This document shows, piece by piece, positions 8,144 through 14,561 of a stretch of 15,794 nt of DNA. This stretch comes from Candidatus Bathyarchaeota archaeon (lineage in GTDB: Archaea > Thermoproteota > Bathyarchaeia > TCS64), in the NCBI GenBank assembly GCA_014729945.1, contig WJJC01000177.1, positions 1 through 15,794 on the forward strand. The letters run 5' to 3'. Positions within the stretch are counted from its first letter, which is position 1, and each line of letters begins with the position of its first letter. The notes below the pieces were generated by a model. The model ran no database searches, was not told the origin of the DNA, and saw nothing but the letters and a program-made list of their open reading frames with translations. The position numbers and the translations under genes are program-made.

Positions 8144-8148
8144 TTTAA
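8144..8148 (+). promoter_or_regulatory. TATA-like element of the small coiled-coil gene
   Basis: TTTAA core within AAGTTTAACA, centred about 28 nt before GTG 8174. The spacing fits a leaderless transcript and supports that ORF as a real gene. Confidence 0.4.
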
Positions 8149-8173
8149 CAATAGGATTGTTTTCTCTCAAAAC

Positions 8174-8365
8174 GTGGCTGAGTCTGTAACCCGTAAACAG
8201 GAGAGCGAGGAGACACTACGTCGTAGGATACGCAGACTGAAAGAGAGAGAACATAGAATTAGAAAAGAACGTCAACACCTTGAATACCTGCTACGGGAAA
8301 AAATTTATCAAAAATATAGGCAAATTGAGAAAAACTTGGAGGAAAAACCTAGCGATCAGCCCTGA
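8174..8365 (+). CDS. Small basic coiled-coil protein
   Basis: A 63-aa hypothetical protein that starts with GTG. Almost the whole chain from residue 10 to 57 is a charged amphipathic helix rich in R, K and E with spaced L, I and Y (for example LRRRIRRLKEREHRIRKE), so a coiled coil is likely. There is no membrane segment, cysteine pair or recognisable domain. The count of basic residues allows nucleic-acid or ribosome binding, but that is only inference. Support for it being real comes from the TATA-like element at the right distance, the position in an otherwise empty divergent gap, and the small convergent overlap of 17 nt with the MBL-fold gene. A chance ORF opposite nothing would not need these, yet at 63 aa it stays provisional. 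Confidence 0.6.
   Translation: MAESVTRKQESEETLRRRIRRLKEREHRIRKERQHLEYLLREKIYQKYRQIEKNLEEKPSDQP
8330..8347 (-). terminator. U-rich putative terminator after the first MBL gene
   Basis: On the minus strand, two T5 runs (8343-8347 and 8330-8334) directly follow the TAG stop at 8349-8351. U-tracts of this kind end many archaeal transcripts. Confidence 0.35.
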
Positions 8366-9263
8366 CAACGAGGCTAAACCGATCATAGTCATATCTATGG
8401 ACTTTTACCCCGGCTGCCACGCCCTCAGAGTATTCTCCCGCTGTCCCAGCCCTTATGCTCTTGGCTGCCTCATAACATTCCTTGATAAGGTGTTTCTCTA
8501 TCTTGGGCTCATTGTGGCTTGGTATCACCCACTCGTAGTGGGGCATGAGCTCCACCATCTTGGAAAAGCTATCAATAAACTGATCCAGACTGGTTGTGGG
8601 CGCATAGACATAGATGGGAGCAGGGTAGAAGCTGTCACCGGTCCAGAATAACTCGTTTTCACGATCCAGCAGACAGATGCTATCCGGACTATGCCCAGGG
8701 GTGTGAATAACCTCAAGGATACGGTTACCGAGGTCTATCTCGTCCCTATCATGGAGCCACCTGGTTACCGTGAATGGTTTAATGCTCCACTCCTCTTCAT
8801 CAAAGTACCCGGGGAAAGGCTTCCACACCATACCCTCGTCAAGGTAGTGTCCCATCTGTTCTCTGGTCTGTCCTTTTTCAGCTCGCTTCTTGCTGAACTC
8901 GGTTTCCAAGGCCATTACCTCTTTGAATTGATGGTTACCTCCGATATGGTCTCCATGGGTGTGGGTGTTCACCACCATCACCGGTAGATCCGTTAAACCC
9001 GTCACCAGTTTCTTAATGTTCCCGATACCGTTCCCGGTATCAATTAAAGTTGCTTTCTCCTCACCTATTACAAGGTAGCTGATTACTTCCTCGAATTGAC
9101 CATCCTCGTAGATTGCGTAGACCGTGTCCCTGAGCTTGTATACCTCGAACCATTTATCTGGTTGGTCTATTTTCTCATAGTTGCTCCATGCTTCTCGTGG
9201 GAGTTTTTCGTACCATTTCTCTGGTACGATTATGTTTGACTCCGTGTCATCTGAATAAGCCAT
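8349..9263 (-). CDS. MBL-fold metallohydrolase (paralog 1)
   Basis: Metallo-beta-lactamase-fold hydrolase of 304 aa with a complete dinuclear zinc site: HTHGDH (H101, H103, D105, H106), H191 in TPGHSPDS, D210 in TGDSFY and H250 in PSHNEP. The layout of roughly 95 residues before the HxHxDH motif and the TPGHSPDSICLLD block resembles the glyoxalase II/hydroxyacyl-thioester branch, but the substrate cannot be named. No signal peptide, so cytosolic. It is clearly paralogous to the MBL gene at 12241-13143: the same start block (KLPR), IDTG.GIGNI, LDLGNR, TPGH.PDSICLLD, PSHNEP and YDRFS..... end. Transcription: a TATA-like CTATAATGG at 9284-9292 is centred about 26 nt before the ATG, giving a leaderless mRNA, and the gene is divergent from the glycosyltransferase. 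Confidence 0.9.
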   Translation of the reverse strand: MAYSDDTESNIIVPEKWYEKLPREAWSNYEKIDQPDKWFEVYKLRDTVYAIYEDGQFEEVISYLVIGEEKATLIDTGNGIGNIKKLVTGLTDLPVMVVNTHTHGDHIGGNHQFKEVMALETEFSKKRAEKGQTREQMGHYLDEGMVWKPFPGYFDEEEWSIKPFTVTRWLHDRDEIDLGNRILEVIHTPGHSPDSICLLDRENELFWTGDSFYPAPIYVYAPTTSLDQFIDSFSKMVELMPHYEWVIPSHNEPKIEKHLIKECYEAAKSIRAGTAGEYSEGVAAGVKVHRYDYDRFSLVVRADR

Positions 9264-9283
9264 AGGATTGAACCCTACTTACT

Positions 9284-9292
9284 CCATTATAG
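9284..9292 (-). promoter_or_regulatory. TATA box of the first MBL gene
   Basis: Minus strand CTATAATGG, centred about 26 nt before ATG 9263. The same 10-nt sequence occurs a second time 49 bp further upstream. Confidence 0.5.
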
Positions 9293-9342
9293 GGTTAACG
9301 TTCTACCTATGACAAAAAACATTGATAGTACCCCATTATAGG
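9284..9342. repeat. Direct repeat CCATTATAGG in a divergent promoter region
   Basis: CCATTATAGG occurs at 9284-9293 and again at 9333-9342, a spacing of 49 bp, inside the 148-bp gap between the divergent MBL and glycosyltransferase genes. The first copy contains the MBL TATA box. The second may be another promoter or a regulator site. Confidence 0.45.
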
Positions 9343-9374
9343 TTGTTTAGAAACCCCACTGTGTCCAGTAACAG

Positions 9375-9387
9375 GTGAATTATTCAC
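9375..9387. promoter_or_regulatory. Palindrome GTGAATTATTCAC at the glycosyltransferase promoter
   Basis: Perfect 6-1-6 dyad centred 31 nt before the TTG start at 9412. This is where the TATA box would be, and its AT-rich core could serve as the box. A dimeric repressor bound here would block TBP, so it is a candidate operator. Confidence 0.4.
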
Positions 9388-9411
9388 ACCGGATTATGAA
9401 TCTTAAACAAT

Positions 9412-10443
9412 TTGGAGATATCAGTTATTCACCCATCGTTGAACAAGTCAGGCGGGGCTGAGCGTTACTGCCTTGAGATGATAGCTGCTTTAATGGATAA
9501 TGGGTACTCTGTGAGCTTGTATACTATAGATAAGACAGATTGGGAAAGCCTGGAGAGAACTCATAGACTCATGGTTAGGTTCTATAAGGAATTCTATTTA
9601 CGAGAGAAAAAACTGGAGCCATCTGGCTTACTATCGTGGTTGAATACCGCTCTACTATATCTTTGGTTACTTGTACGGGGCTGTGAGGAGGCTGATATTT
9701 GTATTAATAATTATGGAGAGGTGATGCCCTTCTTCGCCCAGGTCTCGGTAATTCACTCTGTGCCCATGAGTTCAAGCAGTGATAATAGTTATGGGATACC
9801 CTTATGGGGACTTATCCAGCGAATTTACCGCTGTTTATTCAATTATATGGATCAACGCTACGGCTCAAAAACTATCATAACCAACTCCAAGTATAACATG
9901 CGAAAAATCAATGAAAAACCTCACAGACTTATAGAGATAGTTTATCCACCAGTAGAGCTACCTCGGAGGAACACGGTGGAAAAAAGCGGTGAAATACTTA
10001 CAGTATCTAGGATAAAGGCATCAAAAGATTTAAACAAGATCGCAGAGATAGCGGCGTACTCCCCCAGAAACAGGTTCAACGTAGCTGGTAAGACAGAGAT
10101 AGGTTCCGAGCGACTCATCAGGCAACTCCGGCAATACAAGAACATAAAGGTAATCGTAAATCCCCGGCGAGAAACCATAATCCAGTTGATGAACCAGTGC
10201 AGCCTCTACTTATCCACGCAATCAAATGAGGCATTCGGAATGGCCATCGTGGAAGCCAATAGCCTGGGTTGTGTTCCATTGATTTACAGAGACGGTGGCC
10301 CATGGTTTGATGTTTTTCAGGAGAAAGAAGACGTTGGATTAACCTACGAGAACACATTGGAGGATTCAAGGAAATTACAGATACTATTATGGGATGAAGA
10401 GCTTAGAAACAAGCTAAGGGAAAACGGGGGGGATCCGGGCTAA
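9412..10443 (+). CDS. GT4-family glycosyltransferase, 3' end frameshifted
   Basis: Retaining GT-B glycosyltransferase, probably building a lipid- or protein-linked glycan at the cytosolic membrane face. The N-terminal half begins MEISVIHPSLNKSGGAERY, where the GGAER loop is typical of GT4. The donor-binding half holds ILTVSRIKASKD and the E-x7-E motif in EAFGMAIVEANSLG near residue 275, followed by GGPW. It most resembles the Alg11-like branch, with low certainty. Start is TTG 9412; no in-frame ATG fits better. The ORF stops after ENGGDPG at 10441-10443, directly after a run of seven G (10426-10432). Removing one G keeps the frame open with a plausible tail (GIRANFFTATRFRERFLDVV) to a TGA at 10637-10639, about 408 aa in all. 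As written the protein lacks its last 60 or so residues, which would overlap the convergent M23-like gene by 110 bp. Confidence 0.85.
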   Translation: MEISVIHPSLNKSGGAERYCLEMIAALMDNGYSVSLYTIDKTDWESLERTHRLMVRFYKEFYLREKKLEPSGLLSWLNTALLYLWLLVRGCEEADICINNYGEVMPFFAQVSVIHSVPMSSSSDNSYGIPLWGLIQRIYRCLFNYMDQRYGSKTIITNSKYNMRKINEKPHRLIEIVYPPVELPRRNTVEKSGEILTVSRIKASKDLNKIAEIAAYSPRNRFNVAGKTEIGSERLIRQLRQYKNIKVIVNPRRETIIQLMNQCSLYLSTQSNEAFGMAIVEANSLGCVPLIYRDGGPWFDVFQEKEDVGLTYENTLEDSRKLQILLWDEELRNKLRENGGDPG

Positions 10444-10639
10444 CTTCTTCACCGCTACCCGGTTTAGGGAAAGGTTTCTAGATGTAGTAGCCCGGCTGGA
10501 ACCCATGGAGAAATGGGATAATCCTCTATTTACCTTGTATAGATATGTGCGTTCTCTGAGAAACTGGGCTCGTTTATCCATCCAGAGAATGCTTCGATCC
10601 GTAAAGTCTCATAGTCCAGTAGCTCCACCAGCACAGTGA
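10433..10639 (+). pseudogene. Out-of-frame C-terminal continuation of the glycosyltransferase
   Basis: The reading frame one base off from the ORF above is open from the G-run to TGA 10637-10639. Its first part, GIRANFFTATRFRERFLDVV followed by ARLEPMEKW, looks like a genuine C-terminal helix of a GT-B enzyme. The part after about 10530 runs antisense to the M23-like gene and is less convincing, so the true end of the tail is uncertain. Confidence 0.55.
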
Positions 10640-11087
10640 TCCTTGGCATATGACTGTGCTCATCGCTCTCTGGGTCTCCCTCAGCCCAATAGTATATAGC
10701 TCCACTATCTGGTTTAACCTGTGAGAACTTGGGTGTCTCTTCCTCTAGTAGGTATACGCCTATGGGTACATCTAGCATACCTCCAATACTGATTAACGCC
10801 TTTTTGGAGTCATACATATCATAGCAGAATGATAGATGCTTATCCCAGTCACCCATGGGTTCCTCAGATTCTATGTTTTCATGGAACCAGTTGCCCGAGA
10901 GTGTCCCGTTTATATCATAGTCGTAGACACCGGTTATGGGTTCCTCTGTCCTGGTCATTAATGGGACTAGTTGTTCGTATAGTTCAGGGGTGCAGTATTC
11001 CAAGAAGTGGCCCTCGGTTGAGGATAACCAATATTTCATTGGGTTGATGTAACTGGAGATGGAGAGATCATGAACCCTCCAATTCAT
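10530..11087 (-). CDS. C-terminal fragment of the M23-like protein
   Basis: Intact 185-codon frame whose ATG overlaps the TGA of the upstream fragment (ATGA). The overlap could suggest two coupled genes. However, the first residues (MNWRVHDL...INPMKYW) are the last strands of an M23-like fold and cannot fold alone, so a frameshift is the better reading. After the M23-like part (up to about residue 35) come a helical stretch (TPELYEQLVPLMTR) and a beta-rich domain with VYDYDINGTLSGNWFHEN (about 53-72) and YYWAEGDPES. I do not recognise this domain; it may be a ligand-binding or lipocalin-like barrel. Confidence 0.6.
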   Translation of the reverse strand: MNWRVHDLSISSYINPMKYWLSSTEGHFLEYCTPELYEQLVPLMTRTEEPITGVYDYDINGTLSGNWFHENIESEEPMGDWDKHLSFCYDMYDSKKALISIGGMLDVPIGVYLLEEETPKFSQVKPDSGAIYYWAEGDPESDEHSHMPRITVLVELLDYETLRIEAFSGWINEPSFSENAHIYTR

Positions 11088-11749
11088 GGTGTACTGGGCT
11101 TGCGGACGACCCCCGGTATACCCAGCAGCTCTCCCTCTGATACCTCTATATCTAAGTGTGTCATCCCCTCGGAAACCTCGCCGATTTTCTTTATTAGCTC
11201 CTCACTGAGCTCTGAGACGTGGCCGAGACGGGTTATCTGTGTCTTGGCTGTTGCTATCCTTATCTCGTAGTCATTATAGGTGCCTGTTCTACCGCTCCCC
11301 TGGGGCCACTCTAGTTTATGATATGATAACTCTATAATGTAGCCATCCGCTGGTGAATACACCTCAATGACTGGGGGATAAGACTCGGGGTTCTTCCATA
11401 ATATGTAGCCGTTTTGGGTGGAGAATGTATGGCCGTCTCCTGGCCCCAGATTTCCGAATGGCCATATCTCTTCTATATCTTCCACATTGACTGGGGGTCT
11501 GTTGAATAGTATCGGGTCATCTGGTAGAGGCAGGTTCTGGGGGAACATGTACTCAACGTTACCTAGTGAGGGCGCTCCCTCTTTCTCCGCCATCTCATCC
11601 ATGAATTTTAATCTGGGTGTATAATTACTGACCTTATTCCAGGTATCTTGGATTATGCCGAGTAGATCACCGGGCATCTCCGGGTCCTCTATGGTGAATA
11701 AGATATACCCTTTTTCCTGTATCTGGTATTTTACCCAGTTGAATTGCAT
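11084..11749 (-). CDS. Middle fragment of the M23-like protein
   Basis: Open frame of 221 codons from ATG 11749, but the coding frame is open much further upstream (to 12094) without any standard start codon, so this ATG is probably internal. Contents: an alpha/beta segment (about 1-60), then the M23-like part with EVYSPADGYIIEL (about 128-140), DYEIRIATAK and RLGHVSELSEEL (about 174-185), ending GELLGIPG before the slip. It would be extracytoplasmic in the full protein. Confidence 0.6.
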   Translation of the reverse strand: MQFNWVKYQIQEKGYILFTIEDPEMPGDLLGIIQDTWNKVSNYTPRLKFMDEMAEKEGAPSLGNVEYMFPQNLPLPDDPILFNRPPVNVEDIEEIWPFGNLGPGDGHTFSTQNGYILWKNPESYPPVIEVYSPADGYIIELSYHKLEWPQGSGRTGTYNDYEIRIATAKTQITRLGHVSELSEELIKKIGEVSEGMTHLDIEVSEGELLGIPGVVRKPSTP

Positions 11750-12223
11750 TGCCTTATAGTCATCTTCCTGGTTTCCCTCATCAACCAGTGTATAATCTGC
11801 GAGTTCTTCTCTGTACCAGCCGAGGATATCAAAATCATTGTAACTGTAGAATCTGTAATCTGCTCCTTCTGGGATATTTATATCCTCTAATAGTCTCTCA
11901 TCCTCTGGTATAGAGTGAAGATCTGAGTTAATTGGCAGGGTGAATTGTGTGGTCTCGTTTTCAGTGGTAGGCTCAGGTTCATCTTCTGGCTCCGCCTCAT
12001 TACTTTGCTCTGGAGCATCTTCTGTATCAGGTCCGCTGGGTTCAGGAGTGTCCTCATCTGGTATAGTGGTGGTTTCATTGTCATCTCCATTAATTTAATC
12101 TGATGGTACCTCCTCTGGTTTTAGATAATTTGAGGCAAATATTCCTCCGATAACAAGGATACCGACAACGGCAACGACTAGTAGATTCTTATTCACTGTA
12201 ATCTCTATGGGTATAATGTTTAG

Positions 12224-12230
12224 TTATAAA
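12224..12230 (-). promoter_or_regulatory. TATA box of the M23-like gene
   Basis: Minus strand TTTATAA, centred about 31 nt before GTG 12196, in the short gap after the second MBL gene. It is identical to the box of the DUF1512 operon and supports GTG 12196 as the original start. Confidence 0.5.
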
Positions 12231-12240
12231 AGATGAGGGT

Positions 12241-13143
12241 TTATTCAGGTGCCTTGGTTACTACGCTGAATCTATCGTACTCATATTTCCTGATAGGTTT
12301 ACCCCTGTCTGTTCCCTCTTTATAGGATCCGCGTCCCTCAGCGATATCCACCACAGCCTTGAATACGTCCTTCAATAATTTTTTCTCGACCCATGGCTCG
12401 TTGTGACTAGGCATCAATCTATCATATTTATCATAGTGTTCTAGCATCCTCTGGTAGCTCTTGATGAAAGTGGGTATATCTCCACCGTTTAGGTATGTGT
12501 AGATTCCACCCGTGTAGAACATATCGCCTGTGAAGAGAAGCCTGTCCTCTTTGTCCAGTAGGCATATGCTATCAGGTGTATGACCCGGAGTATTCATGAC
12601 CTCAAGGGTTCTGTTACCCAGGTCCAAGATTTCGCCGTCTTCAAGCCACCGTGTTACCTTGAAACCGGGCACCACATAGTTATCGGGGTCGAACTCTTCT
12701 GGCAGTGGCTTCCAGAGCATCCCATCTGCTATCAAATGAGCCATCTCGCTGTTAGGCAATCCTTCCTGTGCTTCATGGCTCCACGGGTGGTCCAGCATGG
12801 CTACCTCATCAAACTGATAGTTTTGTGCTATGTGGTCGTTATGTGCGTGGGTGTTTAACACCATGACAGGCATATCGGTTACCTCTTCCACTGCTTGTCT
12901 GATGTTACCGATTCCACAACCGGTGTCGATGAGCACCGCTTTTTCCTCCCCTAGTATCAATGTGCTGATGGCTTCCTCGTACTGGTAGGGTTCGTAGAAG
13001 ACGTAGATATCAGATAAGACCTTGTAAACTTGGAACCAGTCCTGTGATATATCCACTCTTTCTAGTGATGAGTATATCTTCCGTGGCAGTTTATCCCACC
13101 AACGGTCTGCGATTAGTAGTTTTCTATCCTCTGGAGCTGACAT
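12241..13143 (-). CDS. MBL-fold metallohydrolase (paralog 2)
   Basis: Cytosolic MBL-fold hydrolase of 300 aa with an intact zinc site: HAHNDH (H99, H101, D103, H104), H188 in TPGHTPDS, D207 in TGDMFY and H247 in PSHNEP. It aligns with the MBL gene at 8349-9263 along its whole length, by eye around half identical. Differences near the active site are GNGIGN versus GCGIGN and THTHGDHIGGN versus THAHNDHIAQN, so the two paralogs may differ in substrate. No disruption is visible although it lies between broken genes. A TATA-like AAATAAG at 13166-13172 is about 26 nt before ATG 13143, so it has its own promoter and is probably leaderless. The stop lies just before the TATA box of the M23-like gene. 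Confidence 0.9.
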   Translation of the reverse strand: MSAPEDRKLLIADRWWDKLPRKIYSSLERVDISQDWFQVYKVLSDIYVFYEPYQYEEAISTLILGEEKAVLIDTGCGIGNIRQAVEEVTDMPVMVLNTHAHNDHIAQNYQFDEVAMLDHPWSHEAQEGLPNSEMAHLIADGMLWKPLPEEFDPDNYVVPGFKVTRWLEDGEILDLGNRTLEVMNTPGHTPDSICLLDKEDRLLFTGDMFYTGGIYTYLNGGDIPTFIKSYQRMLEHYDKYDRLMPSHNEPWVEKKLLKDVFKAVVDIAEGRGSYKEGTDRGKPIRKYEYDRFSVVTKAPE

Positions 13144-13165
13144 ACCCTTAGGAGTACAGAAGCTG

Positions 13166-13172
13166 CTTATTT
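13166..13172 (-). promoter_or_regulatory. TATA-like box of the second MBL gene
   Basis: Minus strand AAATAAG, centred about 26 nt before ATG 13143, in the 71-nt gap after the Nudix stop. Confidence 0.4.
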
Positions 13173-13214
13173 CATTTACTTGGTGCTGGTTTTCCTGGAG
13201 CCGAATGCTTTCAT

Positions 13215-13613
13215 TTAATCTAGGATCTCTTCACGGAATAACTGTTTGATGACTTTTCTATCATTGTCTAGACTAAGCTTATCCAGTTCATCTCCGGTGA
13301 GGTATAGTATCTCCTCAGCTTCAGTTGCTTTTGGTTCTCCAATCCAGTCCTCGCAGATATACCAGCTGTTTAATTGGTATTCGGTGTCTGATTTGCATAA
13401 TATTCGCTCATAATACCTGAATTTGTTGCATTTGACGCCCAGTTCTTCGTTTAACTCTCTTTTCACTGCATCCACGTGAGATTCCCCAGGTTCAATATGT
13501 CCACCGGGGACCACCACTGCTCCGGGGTCATTAACCCGGTCTATTCTTCTTCGTTCCACCAAGATTTTACCCTCACGGATAAGGATGAATGAGACTGTTT
13601 CAGCTGTCTTCAA
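13215..13613 (-). CDS. Nudix hydrolase
   Basis: Single-domain Nudix protein of 132 aa that hydrolyses a nucleoside diphosphate linked to another moiety, with Mg2+. The Nudix box is complete and matches the consensus GX5EX7REUXEEXGU at residues 38-60 (GHIEPGESHVDAVKRELNEELGV). A beta strand with conserved aromatics (RYYERILCKSDTEYQLNSWYICEDW) follows; the substrate cannot be told. The start is TTG 13613, which overlaps the TGA that ends the frame-restored beta-lactamase-like gene as TTGA. The two genes were therefore probably translated as a coupled pair from the promoter at 14465-14472. If the upstream gene is truly broken, expression of this one may suffer. No lesion is visible. Confidence 0.9.
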   Translation of the reverse strand: MKTAETVSFILIREGKILVERRRIDRVNDPGAVVVPGGHIEPGESHVDAVKRELNEELGVKCNKFRYYERILCKSDTEYQLNSWYICEDWIGEPKATEAEEILYLTGDELDKLSLDNDRKVIKQLFREEILD

Positions 13614-14441
13614 CTGATTCTTCTACCGTACCGGCTGGTCGTTGTTTTGTTCTGGTAGTAGTCGTGTATCAGGGAGACTATTTTTTTGAGGGTTTCACGG
13701 GTCATGTAGTCGTTCCGGTCCCATGGTGGTATATGACTTGCCATAACAGTTACAATGTAGTTTTCTCCGCGTAGACGACTCCGGAGTCGCATTGGACTCC
13801 CCCATCCAGCCGCTCTTATCCGCTACCACGTAGTCCTCGGGTAGGGCTTCAAAGATCACACCATCCTTGTAAATCTTCAGAACATCCAGGGTCTTCTCGC
13901 AGACCTTCTCATCCAAGTTATCATGACCAAGGGTCATCCCCATGAGCCGAGAAAACTCCCTAGGAGTAGTAAGGTTCTCCACTTTATCCGGGTCAACGTC
14001 TGCCTGCATCTTACGCACTAGTCTCGTCTTCTTAAACCTCAATTTTTCTAGGAGCTTATTTACCTCTGTCATACCCACCACGTCGATCATATGGTTAGTA
14101 GCTGTGTTATCGCTGAGGTTGATCATGAGACGCGCCCAGTCCTCTAGGGTTAGCTGGGTTCTGGTACTCATATACTGGAGTACACCGCTTCCACCTACCT
14201 TAACATCATCATTTAGAGTATGAATCTCCTCAGGGTCAAGCACCCCGGATGAGATCTGGTTATAGAACTCTAGTAGTATCGGGACTTTGATGATGCTAGC
14301 CGTGGGGAACAACATATCCGCATTCACAGTGAACTCAAGATCAGGCTCCATGGGGTCAAAGGCGTGGACACCCATTACTCCTTCAGCCTAAGATGCTAAT
14401 GTATCCAGTCGGCTCTGGGTTTTCTCAAATAGTAAACTCAT
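13610..14441 (-). pseudogene. Class A beta-lactamase-like serine hydrolase, disrupted
   Basis: Original gene of about 277 codons from ATG 14441 to TGA 13610-13612. It belongs to the penicillin-recognising serine hydrolases: SIIK (SxxK, nucleophile Ser), LSDNTATN (SDN) and DKSG (K-S/T-G). Three lesions are visible. (1) An in-frame TAG at 14388-14390, codon 18, between MSLLFEKTQSRLDTLAS and AEGVMGVHAFDP. (2) A one-base deletion in G5 (plus-strand C5, 13799-13803), after KSGWMG. (3) A one-base deletion in A4 (plus-strand T4, 13761-13764). Adding one base at each of (2) and (3) restores WMGGVQCDSGVVYAEKNYIV, the usual strand after KSG. No signal peptide, so cytosolic. With the stop in place only a fragment from ATG 14375 could be made. 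It overlaps the Nudix start. Confidence 0.8.
13695..14375 (-). CDS. Beta-lactamase-like fragment as it reads now
   Basis: Longest intact frame within the disrupted gene, from ATG 14375. It keeps SIIK at residues 27-30, SDN at 88-90 and DKSG near residue 195. After the G5 slip it ends in about 30 unrelated residues (ESNATPESSTRRKL...). The last helix of the fold is therefore missing, and activity is unlikely unless the indels are sequencing errors. Confidence 0.6.
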   Translation of the reverse strand: MGVHAFDPMEPDLEFTVNADMLFPTASIIKVPILLEFYNQISSGVLDPEEIHTLNDDVKVGGSGVLQYMSTRTQLTLEDWARLMINLSDNTATNHMIDVVGMTEVNKLLEKLRFKKTRLVRKMQADVDPDKVENLTTPREFSRLMGMTLGHDNLDEKVCEKTLDVLKIYKDGVIFEALPEDYVVADKSGWMGESNATPESSTRRKLHCNCYGKSYTTMGPERLHDP

Positions 14442-14464
14442 ACAGTGAATGAAGGCATCCACAT

Positions 14465-14472
14465 GATTAAAC
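14465..14472 (-). promoter_or_regulatory. TATA-like box of the beta-lactamase-like/Nudix operon
   Basis: Minus strand GTTTAATC, centred about 27 nt before ATG 14441. The spacing supports 14441 as the original start and hence the reading of the TAG at codon 18 as a nonsense codon. Confidence 0.45.
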
Positions 14473-14520
14473 ATTTTACGACACCTGTGAAAATGTTTGG
14501 GTCCTTAGAATTCAAGGAAC

Positions 14521-14531
14521 ATATTATATTT
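14521..14531 (+). promoter_or_regulatory. TATA-like box of the first DinB gene
   Basis: ATATTATATTT, centred about 36 nt before ATG 14562, which leaves a leader of about 10 nt. It supports ATG 14562 over the longer frame from 14445. Confidence 0.45.
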
Positions 14532-14561
14532 GACCGTTCAACTCTCGAACATGGGAATAAA

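Larger units (their letters stand above)
10530..12196 (-). pseudogene. Membrane-anchored M23-like peptidase-fold protein, disrupted
   Basis: One gene of about 555 codons is visible once two lesions are allowed for. From GTG 12196 it encodes a signal anchor (LLVVAVVGILVIGGIFASNY), then TAA at codon 34 (12095-12097). The same frame stays open through a long Asp/Glu/Pro/Thr linker into a globular domain ending at 11084. There the frame slips at C5 (11110-11114); adding one base joins it to the ORF ending at 10530. Across the join it reads GELLGIPGGRPQAQYTMNWRV, then NPMKYW. This matches the end of an M23 (LytM) domain, with LGHVSEL as the YGHL motif. The HxH zinc pair is replaced by N-W, so catalysis is doubtful. 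No ATG, GTG or TTG occurs in frame between the TAA and 11749. A strong TATA (12224-12230) lies upstream. Confidence 0.75.

Noticed and set aside
8280..8651. 123-aa plus-strand ORF
   Set aside because: It lies antisense to the MBL gene and out of frame with the coiled-coil gene, with a composition typical of a shadow frame.
11887..12090. 67-aa ORF on the minus strand
   Set aside because: It is an out-of-frame shadow of the M23-like linker; the true frame there gives a typical acidic P/T/E-rich spacer.
14388..14390. Reading the in-frame TAG as pyrrolysine
   Set aside because: TAG ends several intact genes here (5719-5721, 5720-5722, 6660-6662, 8349-8351), the beta-lactamase-like gene has two further indels, and the site is not in a methylamine methyltransferase.
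14445..14561. 39-residue extension of the first DinB protein
   Set aside because: It covers the promoter region and a TATA-like box, and removing it matches the length and register of the second DinB copy.
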